Assembly: GCA_002293265.1 (NCBI GenBank)
Contig: DBCW01000172.1
Span: 4,984-10,471 of the forward strand
Direction: 5' to 3'
Source of the DNA: Eggerthellales bacterium UBA948
GTDB taxonomy: Bacteria > Actinomycetota > Coriobacteriia > Coriobacteriales > UBA8131
DNA length: 5,488 nt
This document shows positions 1 through 5,487 of this stretch, in pieces. Both the position numbers and the translations under genes were made by a program. Numbering within the stretch: position 1 is the first letter of the stretch; the number at the start of each line of letters is the position of its first letter. The notes beneath the pieces were generated by a model. The model was not told where the DNA came from and ran no database searches. It was given only the letters and a program-made list of their open reading frames with translations.

Positions 1-498
1 ATTGATCTTGCCGGAGCAGAGCCGGAACTGGCAGTAGTAATATCAAGAGAAACAAGACTTAAGGACACGTTGGAGCCAACAAGAGGAATATATGACTTTG
101 TGTTGATAGACTGTCCTCCTTCGTTAGGTCTTCTAACAATAAACGCACTTACTGCAACTGACAAATTAATCATTCCTATCCAAAGTGAATTCTATGCACT
201 CGAAGGATTGTCAAAACTTCTTGATACAATAAAGCTTGTCAAAATGAGGCTAAATCGAGACCTGGAGATACAAGGTGTTCTTCTAACTATGTATGATCCA
301 AGAACATCTCTAGCAAATCAAGTATCTGATGAAATAAACAAGTTCTTTAAAGAAAAGGTATTTAAAACAGTTATTCCGAGGACAGTTAAGTTAGCAGAAG
401 CCCCAAGTTTTGGGCAGACAATAATTGAGTACAACCCAAAAGGGAAAGGTGCGGATTCTTATCGTGCCTTAGCAAAGGAAGTGATTGCTCGTGGCTGA
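1..498 (+). CDS. parA: ParA/Soj chromosome-partitioning ATPase, 5'-truncated by window edge
   Basis: The reading frame is open from base 1 and codes for 165 residues before TGA. It starts mid-protein with IDLAGAEPEL, a conserved ParA/Soj segment, so roughly the first 90 residues, including the Walker A P-loop, lie outside the window. An internal TTG at 70 is not the real start. Visible family marks are the Walker B region DFVLIDCPPSLG (about bases 94-129), the segment PIQSEFYALEGLSKLL, and the C-terminal block VIPRTVKLAEAPSFGQ. ParA is a deviant Walker-type ATPase that dimerises on ATP, coats the nucleoid non-specifically and moves ParB-parS complexes; ParB stimulates its ATP hydrolysis. It is directly followed by parB with an 8-bp overlap, which supports a classical parAB operon. 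A MinD-like or plasmid ParA is less likely given the parB neighbour and the sequence match to chromosomal Soj. Confidence 0.95.
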   Translation: MDLAGAEPELAVVISRETRLKDTLEPTRGIYDFVLIDCPPSLGLLTINALTATDKLIIPIQSEFYALEGLSKLLDTIKLVKMRLNRDLEIQGVLLTMYDPRTSLANQVSDEINKFFKEKVFKTVIPRTVKLAEAPSFGQTIIEYNPKGKGADSYRALAKEVIARG

Positions 499-1378
499 AA
501 AGACAAGCAAAGGAAAGAGTGGGCTTGGCAAGGGCTTAGGCTCATTGATAGCCAGTGCAGAAGCAGAGTCTGGTGCTAGTACAGACTTTACTGAGATTAA
601 AATAAACCAGATTGTTCCAAACCCAAATCAACCCAGAACAGATTTCTCTGAAGAAAAGCTTTCTGAGCTGATGAGCTCAATAGAAAAAGATGGTCTTCTC
701 CAGCCAATTCTGGTACGTCCTGAAGGAAAAGACTATCAGATCATTGCAGGGGAGCGACGTTGGCAGGCGTGTAAAAAGCTTGGCTATAAAACGATAGCAG
801 CAAAAGTTATTATTGCTAATGACATTGAAACACAAGAGATCGCTCTCGTAGAAAATCTCCAGAGAGATAATCTGAATGCGATTGAAGAGGCGCGCGGCTA
901 TCAGAGACTGATTGACTTAAAGAAGTGTAAGCAAAAAGAAGTTGCTGAAGCAGTTTCTAAAAACCAAGCAACTATCTCAAATGCTCTGAGGTTGTTAAGT
1001 CTACCGGAAGAAATACAAGAGCTAATGTTTGATGGACTCTTAACCTCAGGCCACGGAAGAGCAATACTTGCCGTACCGGACGAAGAGGGGAGAATCAAGC
1101 TAGGAAAGAAGATAGTTGAAGAGAAGCTTTCGGTAAGAGAAGCAGAAGCATTTTCAAGATTATACGGAACTCATGGCATAGAGCGGGCTAAACGCCCCCC
1201 ATCACCAAGATCCTTTAAGATAGTAGCCAGAAAACTAAGACAGCAACTTGAGACAAATGTCAAAGTAAAAAGTGTGAGAGGTAAGAACAGAATAGAAATA
1301 GAGTTTAAGGACGAAGAAGAATTAGAAAGAATTTTCAACAATATATCTACATCTTTAGAAAAGATTGAGCAGGACTAA
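491..1378 (+). CDS. parB: ParB/Spo0J centromere-binding CTPase
   Basis: This gene codes for 295 residues. I chose the GTG at 491 because AAAGGAAG lies about 9 nt upstream; a TTG at 485 in the same frame would be only 3 nt from that site. The N-terminal SGLGKGLGSLI (residues 10-20) is the short motif by which ParB proteins contact and stimulate ParA. Next comes the ParB/Srx domain with NPNQPR (44-49), GERRW (87-91) and ENLQRDNLN (121-129), the conserved CTP-binding and clamp motifs. A helix-turn-helix that should recognise parS covers about residues 146-170 (QKEVAEAVSKNQATISNALR). The C-terminal 50 residues fit the ParB dimerisation domain. The length is typical of chromosomal ParB. The protein loads at parS, spreads as a CTP-dependent sliding clamp and drives origin segregation with ParA. 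I saw no sequence resembling parS in the window. The stop overlaps the next start as TAATG, suggesting coupled translation. Confidence 0.95.
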   Translation: MAEKTSKGKSGLGKGLGSLIASAEAESGASTDFTEIKINQIVPNPNQPRTDFSEEKLSELMSSIEKDGLLQPILVRPEGKDYQIIAGERRWQACKKLGYKTIAAKVIIANDIETQEIALVENLQRDNLNAIEEARGYQRLIDLKKCKQKEVAEAVSKNQATISNALRLLSLPEEIQELMFDGLLTSGHGRAILAVPDEEGRIKLGKKIVEEKLSVREAEAFSRLYGTHGIERAKRPPSPRSFKIVARKLRQQLETNVKVKSVRGKNRIEIEFKDEEELERIFNNISTSLEKIEQD

Positions 1379-1707
1379 TGAAAAGCAATAAAGTAAAAAT
1401 ACTTTCTTTTATAGGTGGACTAGCTTTCTTTTCTATTGTGGCAACTATTTTAATTACTAAAAACGATAGGCTAAAGCGTGAAGTTGAATTACAAGCGAGC
1501 AGTCTACTTGAAGCCAGTAGAAACGTAGTCACTCAAGTCCAGTTTGTGACAGAGAAAGTAAACAGAATAAAGAGTGAAATTAATACTGCTAAATCTTTAA
1601 GCAATAATGAACAGGATCAAAAAGCTCTTCTCGCAGAAAGTTATGATAACGCATGGAATGATGCTGAAATTAGAGCGAGCGAGTTTGTACGTAATAAAGA
1701 AAGCTAA
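1378..1707 (+). CDS. small membrane-anchored coiled-coil protein of unknown function
   Basis: This is a 109-residue protein whose ATG shares one base with the parB stop codon. A partial AGGA lies only 3 nt upstream, so translation probably depends on ribosomes finishing parB. Residues 1-7 are basic (MKSNKVK). Residues 8-27 are a hydrophobic stretch (ILSFIGGLAFFSIVATILIT) that fits one transmembrane helix or an uncleaved signal anchor. The rest is charged, glutamine/asparagine-rich and predicted to be helical, with heptad-like spacing of hydrophobic residues (about residues 31-75), consistent with a coiled coil. There are no cysteines, histidines or catalytic motifs. The one-helix-plus-amphipathic-tail layout resembles YtxH-type small proteins, but I cannot show homology. 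Lysine and arginine flank both sides of the helix, so topology is uncertain. Its position suggests a role linked to parAB or simple co-transcription; this is inference only. Confidence 0.8.
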   Translation: MKSNKVKILSFIGGLAFFSIVATILITKNDRLKREVELQASSLLEASRNVVTQVQFVTEKVNRIKSEINTAKSLSNNEQDQKALLAESYDNAWNDAEIRASEFVRNKES

Positions 1708-1733
1708 TTCACTAGCATAAACTTCTAAAAAAA

Positions 1734-1791
1734 GCAAGTGCTGTTTAGCGGCACGAACAGCTAAAGTAATATGCTTCCAAAACTTCTTGCT
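1734..1791. other. nested small inverted repeats in the convergent gap
   Basis: Several short complementary segments compete here: GCTGTT (1740-1745) with AACAGC (1756-1761), TTTAGC (1744-1749) with GCTAAA (1760-1765), and AGCAAG (1733-1738) with CTTGCT (1786-1791). On the - strand, the first stem is followed after a few bases by a run of seven T (positions 1732-1726 read backwards), so it could be a weak Rho-independent terminator for rlmN read-through. On the + strand there is no downstream T run. The stems are short, so this is tentative. Confidence 0.3.
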
Positions 1792-1812
1792 GTCATGTAA
1801 TATTGTTTGTGT

Positions 1813-1831
1813 TGATATCTTATAGATATCA
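1813..1831. repeat. 19-bp perfect dyad (8-bp arms, 3-bp spacer)
   Basis: TGATATCT (1813-1820) and AGATATCA (1824-1831) are perfect reverse complements separated by TAT. The dyad sits in the gap between the convergent parAB-side operon and rlmN. Adjacent bases 1828-1836 read ATCACCTCC on the + strand, so the - strand reads GGAGGTGAT, a perfect Shine-Dalgarno complement overlapping one arm. No ATG, GTG or TTG follows at usable spacing on the - strand. It could be a protein-binding operator, an RNA hairpin or chance in AT-rich DNA. Confidence 0.5.
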
Positions 1832-1845
1832 CCTCCCTCTCCCAA

Positions 1846-1892
1846 GGGCGTAAGGGGGCGGGGGCGGCCTAGGGGGTCGCTCTCGCCCCCTT
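1846..1892. terminator. GC-rich hairpin and G-quadruplex motif between convergent genes
   Basis: AAGGGGGCG (1852-1860) pairs perfectly with CGCCCCCTT (1884-1892), a 9-bp stem with a 23-nt loop. A second, overlapping copy of GGGGGCG (1860-1866) allows an alternative register. The right arm reaches into the rlmN stop codon (1892-1894), so the hairpin forms right at the end of the rlmN message and also beyond the end of the parAB-side transcript. Neither strand has a T run directly after the stem, so it is not a standard intrinsic terminator. On the + strand, four G-runs (1846-1848, 1854-1858, 1860-1864, 1872-1876) with loops of 5, 1 and 7 nt meet the usual G3+N1-7 quadruplex pattern. The likely role is to stop or stall convergent transcription. 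Confidence 0.5.
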
Positions 1893-2956
1893 CACATATT
1901 CATCGAAGCTTTAAGTTGACCACAAGCTGCATCAATATCTTGACCCCGTGAGCGACGTATAGAACACTCAATCCCTGCTCTACTTAAAATACCGGCAATC
2001 TGTTTACTCCTCCTTGCATCAGTGGGAATAAACAACCTTGAGTCTTTGTCGGGAAAAATATGCTTCGACGCATTATTGGGAGGATTAAACGTAATAAGGT
2101 TAATGTGGCACAGTAAACCACGAGCAAAATGAACCAAAGCGTCAACTTCAAGATCAGTATCGTTTACACCCTTCATTAAAGTTACTTCAAGTGATGGACG
2201 TCTACCGGATACATTTGCATAGTCTATAAGAGCATTTCTTAGCTCATCAAGACTTTGCCCGGCAAAAATCGGCATCAGTTTACCGCGCGTTGATTCATTT
2301 GCAGAGTGCAAAGAGACAGCAAGAGTAAATTGTTCAGCTTCTTTAGAAAACTTAGCAATAGGTTTAACCAAGCCACAAGTAGAAACAGTGATGTGTCGAG
2401 CTCCTATGCCAAGCCCATCTGAATTATTCATGATTCTTAGGGCGTCTAAAACGTTTTCGTAATTAGCAAAAGGCTCACCTTCACCCATAGCGACAGCATT
2501 TGTAACTCTGCTATTAAGATGCTTAGAGATAACAATAAGTTGGTCTACAATTTCTCCCGGCCACAAGGAACGTGTCAATCCTTGGGTTCCGGTTGCACAA
2601 AACGCACAACCCATAGCGCAACCGACTTGCGTTGAAAAGCACACAGTGAGACGATTGTTGTCCGGGATAGCTACGGCTTCCACGCACAAACCATCAGAAA
2701 GCCCCAGAAGATACTTTGAAGAGCCATCCGAGCTATTGGACACCTTTAGAACTTTAGGGCTTACAAGCGGCTCTGAAGCCGCCAGGCGGGCTTGGAGAGA
2801 CTTCGGCAGATCGGTCATTGAGCAATAGTCATCAACTTGCTTGTTATATATCCACTTAAAGAGCTGCTTTGCTCGATACTTTGGCTCACCCCAGCTTTTT
2901 AGTAAAGCCTCAAGACCGGAAATGCTATATCTTTTTATGCCAATGATTTTAGACAT
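1892..2956 (-). CDS. rlmN: dual-specificity 23S rRNA/tRNA adenine-C2 methyltransferase RlmN
   Basis: This is a complete radical-SAM protein of 354 residues, normal for the family. RlmN methylates C2 of A2503 in 23S rRNA at the peptidyl-transferase centre and of A37 in certain tRNAs, using two SAM molecules and a methyl-cysteine intermediate. The 4Fe-4S cluster cysteines are C113, C117 and C120 in VGCAMGCAFCATG. The two mechanistic cysteines are present: C106 (TVCFSTQVGC, the E. coli C118 equivalent) and C345 (RGQDIDAACGQL, the C355 equivalent). The SAM-contact motif reads MGEGEPFANYE (158-168), a GEGEP form of the commoner GMGEP. These cysteines mark it as RlmN rather than a degenerate paralogue; Cfr is less likely given the overall match and housekeeping context. 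The ATG at 2956 has AAGGA at 2963-2967 (6-nt gap). It is transcribed towards parAB and divergently from the downstream ddl group. Confidence 0.96.
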   Translation of the reverse strand: MSKIIGIKRYSISGLEALLKSWGEPKYRAKQLFKWIYNKQVDDYCSMTDLPKSLQARLAASEPLVSPKVLKVSNSSDGSSKYLLGLSDGLCVEAVAIPDNNRLTVCFSTQVGCAMGCAFCATGTQGLTRSLWPGEIVDQLIVISKHLNSRVTNAVAMGEGEPFANYENVLDALRIMNNSDGLGIGARHITVSTCGLVKPIAKFSKEAEQFTLAVSLHSANESTRGKLMPIFAGQSLDELRNALIDYANVSGRRPSLEVTLMKGVNDTDLEVDALVHFARGLLCHINLITFNPPNNASKHIFPDKDSRLFIPTDARRSKQIAGILSRAGIECSIRRSRGQDIDAACGQLKASMNM

Positions 2957-2987
2957 TAGTGTTCCTTTAATAATAATTTTTGCAGGA

Positions 2988-3023
2988 TTTATACTATCTT
3001 AACGCATGTGGTCTTTTTAACAA
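2988..3023 (-). promoter_or_regulatory. candidate rlmN promoter
   Basis: Read on the - strand, TTGTTA (3018-3023) and TAAGAT (2996-3001) are 16 bp apart, acceptable for a housekeeping sigma factor. This would give a leader of about 30 nt before the rlmN ATG. A nearby TATAAA (2988-2993) is an alternative -10 but lacks a good -35. The match is modest, so the assignment rests mainly on position. Confidence 0.25.
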
Positions 3024-3062
3024 CACAAGCGGCTCAATTCACAATTCTTTATGCCAACCAAA

Positions 3063-3091
3063 GTAACAACTAGGTTATAACTGTCTATAAG
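3063..3091 (+). promoter_or_regulatory. candidate promoter for the microprotein-ddl group
   Basis: GTAACA (3063-3068) and TATAAG (3086-3091) are separated by 17 bp and lie in the 233-bp divergent gap. A transcript from here would have a leader of about 90 nt containing two small hairpins: AAGC-AGT-GCTT (3135-3145) and GCGTT-TTT-AACGC (3152-3164), ending just before the ribosome binding site at 3178. The region contains other TATAAG-like hexamers (for example 3132-3137) without a good -35. No other gene or known riboswitch core was seen in 2957-3189. Confidence 0.25.
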
Positions 3092-3189
3092 CATAACTCA
3101 TAAAAGAAAGTCTCGTTTACAATCGATACAGTATAAGCAGTGCTTCAGGCGGCGTTTTTAACGCTGGGCATGATTTTGGAGTGCAAGGC

Positions 3190-3330
3190 GTGAAAAAGAC
3201 CTCAACAATCGTCATCATAGTTATAGCTATAATTATTCTGTGCTGCTGGAGCGCGTTTGCGCTTACATGGACGCAAGGTATGATGGATAGGGAGATTAAC
3301 TTGTCGAGCAATGAAGGCAGCATAAGCTAA
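3190..3330 (+). CDS. 46-residue single-pass membrane microprotein, function unknown
   Basis: GTG at 3190 is preceded by GGAG (3178-3181) with an 8-nt gap, a good ribosome binding site. An in-frame GTG at 3181 overlaps that site and is less likely. The product begins MKKTSTIVIIVIAIIILCCW: two lysines, then about 20 strongly hydrophobic residues containing paired cysteines (C18, C19). A short polar tail follows (QGMMDREINLSSNEGSIS). This fits a single transmembrane helix, N-terminus inside by the positive-inside rule. The lysines plus hydrophobic core followed by CCWSAFA could also be a Sec signal, but no mature domain would remain and no clear lipobox is present. It lies 51 bp upstream of ddl on the same strand and is probably co-transcribed. 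I do not recognise the family. Its hydrophobic composition, good ribosome binding site and position argue that it is real. Confidence 0.6.
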   Translation: MKKTSTIVIIVIAIIILCCWSAFALTWTQGMMDREINLSSNEGSIS

Positions 3331-3347
3331 AGCTCACTGTCCGGTTG

Positions 3348-3357
3348 TACTTAAGTA
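3348..3357. other. 10-bp perfect palindrome TACTTAAGTA
   Basis: This perfect palindrome lies in the 51-bp gap between the microprotein gene and ddl. It could be a small operator or processing site, but a 10-bp palindrome in AT-rich DNA may arise by chance. Confidence 0.2.
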
Positions 3358-3381
3358 TTAGCCTAGAGTAAAAGAGGGTAA

Positions 3382-4401
3382 ATGGAGTCCATAATAAGCA
3401 GCAAGCTAGCAGAGTTAAAAGAGACCGCAGCTCTTGTCTCAGGCAAGATAAAAAACATTTCTGTCTTGTATGGCGGAACAAGCGGAGAGAGAGAAATCTC
3501 ATTAGCCAGCGGGAGAAACGTTTCGGATGTTTTAAAAGCCGAGGGTTTTGAAGTCGTGCTGTTAGACACCAAAGACAAGTCTTTTATTAAGGAGCTGTTA
3601 ACCAATAAACCGGATGTAGTTTTTATAGCCTTACACGGTCCGGGCGGTGAAGATGGCAACATCCAAGGATTTTTAGAAACGCTGGACATTTCCTACACAC
3701 ATAGCGGTGTTGAGGGCAGCGCTATATCTATGGATAAAGAGATCAGCAAGGTCTTATATGATTTGCATGGCTTAAAGACCGCCAAGTTCCTCACCATATT
3801 TAAAACTCAGAAGTTATCTAAAACAGACATCGATGGGTTTATAGAAGAGATCGGACTGCCCTGTGTGGTCAAACCTGTTTGTGACGGGTCTTCTCTTGGA
3901 GTATCAATTCCTAAGACCGTTGAGGAGCTTGTGGCGGCTTTGGAGAGCGGTTTTGCAGTCAGCGAAGTGTTGATGATCGAAGAGTTCATTCAAGGCATTG
4001 AAGTTACAGTCGCAGTGTTAGGAAATGATGGCGAGGAGCTTATCGCTTTGCCGGTTATTGAGATTATTGCTAACAGCGAGTTTTACGACTACGAGGCAAA
4101 GTACGCCAAGGGAGGCTCGACCCACATCATACCGGCAAGGATTTCAGACTTTGAAACTCAAGCTTGCTTGCAAGCGGCTAAGAAAGCTCATGAAATACTT
4201 AGATGTGCCGGTCTGTCGCGGACAGATATGATCATCTCAGAAGACGGAACACCGTGGCTTATTGAAACCAATACGGTTCCCGGAATGACCGGAACATCAC
4301 TTGTACCTGAAGCGGCACAGCATTTTGGATTAACTACGGGAGAGCTCTATAGGCTACTTTTGGACTATTCGCTGAGTAGGAATAAAAACGTATTGAGATA
4401 G
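3382..4401 (+). CDS. ddl: D-alanine--D-alanine ligase
   Basis: This is a complete 339-residue ATP-grasp ligase that joins two D-alanines for the peptidoglycan stem peptide in the cytoplasm. The N-terminal substrate motif YGGTSGEREISLASG starts at residue 30 (E36 matches the first D-Ala contact, E15 of E. coli DdlB). Then come HGPGGEDGNIQG (85-96), YTHSGVEGS (105-113), the KP...GSSLGV ATP/flexible loop (K164-V174), and the omega loop FYDYEAKY (234-241). Y241 there corresponds to DdlB Y216, a D-Ala rather than D-Lac signature. SRTDM (279-283) carries R280 and D282, and LIETNTVPGMTGTSLVP (293-309) carries the Mg ligands E295 and N297. The ATG follows an in-frame TAA directly, so a 24-residue N-terminal extension before the usual start is unavoidable. 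The ribosome site (GAGGG) is only 3 nt from the ATG, suggesting weak or coupled initiation. Confidence 0.96.
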   Translation: MESIISSKLAELKETAALVSGKIKNISVLYGGTSGEREISLASGRNVSDVLKAEGFEVVLLDTKDKSFIKELLTNKPDVVFIALHGPGGEDGNIQGFLETLDISYTHSGVEGSAISMDKEISKVLYDLHGLKTAKFLTIFKTQKLSKTDIDGFIEEIGLPCVVKPVCDGSSLGVSIPKTVEELVAALESGFAVSEVLMIEEFIQGIEVTVAVLGNDGEELIALPVIEIIANSEFYDYEAKYAKGGSTHIIPARISDFETQACLQAAKKAHEILRCAGLSRTDMIISEDGTPWLIETNTVPGMTGTSLVPEAAQHFGLTTGELYRLLLDYSLSRNKNVLR

Positions 4402-4444
4402 GTGAAAGCGCTGCAAGCATCAGCTCTAAACAGCAAAACAAGGC

Positions 4445-4450
4445 AAGGAG
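4445..4450 (+). promoter_or_regulatory. strong ribosome binding site of the flavoprotein gene
   Basis: AAGGAG lies 6 nt before the ATG at 4457, fixing this start. The 55-bp gap after ddl contains no clear terminator, so the two genes are probably read from one transcript. Confidence 0.75.
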
Positions 4451-4456
4451 AAAACA

Positions 4457-5332
4457 ATGTATGATTTGGCAGTAATCGGTGCAGGACCGGCAGGGTTATC
4501 AGCGGCGATAACAGCGCGTAATAGGAATAAAGAAGTCTTGATCATCTCCAATAAACCCAGTGAAAGTCTGTTGGCAAAAGCGCATAAGATCAGCAATTAT
4601 CCGGGCATGCCAAACATCAGCGGTAGCGCGCTTTTAGAAGAAATGGTAGGTCAGGCCAAAGATATGGGCGTTAACTTTGTTTTTGAGCGAGTTACAACGA
4701 TTGCGCCAACAGGAAAGTATTTCTCGATCTCAACAAACAAAGATGCATTTGAAGCTCAGGCGGTCATCTTGGCTGTAGGCAAAAATGCGGTTAAGCCAAT
4801 AGAAGGGGAGAGCGATTTCATTGGCCGAGGTGTTAGCCACTGCGCAACATGTGATGGGATGTTTTATAAAAACACAGATGTAGTTGTTGTCGGGCTGAGT
4901 ACGGAAGCTCCAAAAGAGGCGAATTTTCTTAGTGAAATTGCCAGCAGCGTTACATATATTTCACCCAAGCCGGCAGAAGGATTAAACAAAGACATAAATG
5001 TGATGATCGGAAAAGCTGTTGAGATAAAAGGCGATATGATGGGTGTCACAGAGCTTGTTTTTACCAACTCAGAGTCTAATGAAACAGAGTCTGTCTTTTG
5101 TGCAGGTGTCTTCATTCTACGCCCCAGTATTGCCCCAAGCATGCTCATCGCCGGCTTAGAGGTAAAAGATGACCACATTGTGATCGACGAAAAAATGCAA
5201 ACAAAGATTCCGGGAGTTTTTGCTGCAGGTGACTGTCTTGGCAAGCCTGACCAAATAGCCAAAGCTGTTGGTCAAGGACACCTCGCCAGTCATTATGCGA
5301 CAGAATATTTGGACAGCGTAAAACAATCTTGA
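4457..5332 (+). CDS. thioredoxin reductase-family flavoprotein lacking NADPH motifs (FFTR/DFTR-like)
   Basis: This 291-residue protein has the fold signature of low-molecular-weight thioredoxin reductases. It shows an N-terminal FAD motif GAGPAGL (8-14), a redox pair C129/C132 in SHCATCDGMFY, and the C-terminal FAD motif GVFAAGDC (253-260) with QIAKAVGQGHLAS (266-278). The central nucleotide domain is abnormal. Aligned by eye with E. coli TrxB, GGGNTA becomes GLSTEA (146-151), and the 2'-phosphate clamp HRR-x-x-FR becomes SPKPAEG (169-175). NADPH binding is therefore unlikely. Known relatives that lost these motifs use reduced ferredoxin (clostridial and cyanobacterial-type FFTR/DTR) or F420H2 (the methanococcal DFTR). 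It is also a little shorter than the usual 305-320 residues. The expected role is reducing a thioredoxin or related protein in an anaerobe. It probably shares a transcript with ddl, though no functional link is evident. The family call is firm; the electron donor is inferred. Confidence 0.85.
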   Translation: MYDLAVIGAGPAGLSAAITARNRNKEVLIISNKPSESLLAKAHKISNYPGMPNISGSALLEEMVGQAKDMGVNFVFERVTTIAPTGKYFSISTNKDAFEAQAVILAVGKNAVKPIEGESDFIGRGVSHCATCDGMFYKNTDVVVVGLSTEAPKEANFLSEIASSVTYISPKPAEGLNKDINVMIGKAVEIKGDMMGVTELVFTNSESNETESVFCAGVFILRPSIAPSMLIAGLEVKDDHIVIDEKMQTKIPGVFAAGDCLGKPDQIAKAVGQGHLASHYATEYLDSVKQS

Positions 5333-5344
5333 CAGTTATCCTGA

Positions 5345-5359
5345 GTGCTAGGGAAGCAC
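5345..5359 (+). other. small hairpin after the flavoprotein gene
   Basis: GTGCT (5345-5349) and AGCAC (5355-5359) form a 5-bp stem with a 5-nt loop, 12 nt after the stop codon. It is followed by CGATTTAATC rather than a T run, so it is at best a weak terminator. Confidence 0.2.
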
Positions 5360-5376
5360 CGATTTAATCATTGCCT

Positions 5377-5487
5377 GTCATCTTCAGCACAGTTTGCCCC
5401 AGCTATGTCTGAGCAGACAACGACATTACGCCAGGTAGTGCCGCTGTCCGCTCAAACAAATCTGAAGCAAACTGAGCAGAATCTGAC
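5377..5487. repeat. long imperfect inverted repeat, possibly a MITE-like or structured-RNA element, cut by window edge
   Basis: Bases 5377-5429 pair with 5487-5435 around the loop GCCAG (5430-5434). Position by position I count 40 Watson-Crick pairs, one G-T wobble and 12 mismatches in 53 positions. The longest block is CAGTTTGC (5390-5397) with GCAAACTG (5467-5474). Other blocks are TGAGC/GCTCA (5410-5414 with 5450-5454) and CATTAC/GTAGTG (5424-5429 with 5435-5440). The outermost pair is G5377-C5487, next T5376-G5488, so the repeat may continue past the window. An inner dyad GTCTG-AG-CAGAC (5407-5418) is also present. It lies 45 bp after the flavoprotein stop. The size and imperfect symmetry resemble ERIC-like or foldback miniature elements, or a long regulatory hairpin. 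I recognise no named family. Confidence 0.75.

Noticed and set aside
70..72. TTG at 70 as a start of parA
   Set aside because: The frame is open upstream to base 1 and encodes conserved ParA residues (IDLAGAE), so the gene is truncated by the window, not started here.
485..490. TTG at 485 as the parB start
   Set aside because: It is only 3 nt from the AAAGGAAG site, whereas the GTG at 491 has about 9 nt spacing and gives a normal ParB N-terminus.
1..1707. parS centromere site near parAB
   Set aside because: I looked for a match to the GTTTCACGTGAAAC-type palindrome and found none by eye in the window.
1725..1800. tRNA-like or other RNA gene in the nested hairpins after the 109-residue gene
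   Set aside because: There is no T-loop consensus, anticodon arm or acceptor pairing. Only short competing stems are present.
1597..1845. 82-codon - strand frame with plausible-looking codons (KHITLAVRAAKQHLLF)
   Set aside because: It starts at a TTG without a ribosome site in the right place, runs antisense over the last third of the well-supported 109-residue gene and shows no family resemblance. The nearby Shine-Dalgarno match is reported separately.
2646..2828. 60-codon + strand frame inside rlmN
   Set aside because: It lies antisense within the conserved rlmN coding region and has no independent support.
3117..3689. Several - strand frames opposite the microprotein and the start of ddl
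   Set aside because: They overlap each other and the motif-rich ddl start, lack ribosome sites and look low-complexity.
4864..5262. 132-codon - strand frame opposite the flavoprotein gene
   Set aside because: It is a shadow of a gene with clear FAD and redox motifs. Its translation has no recognisable domain.
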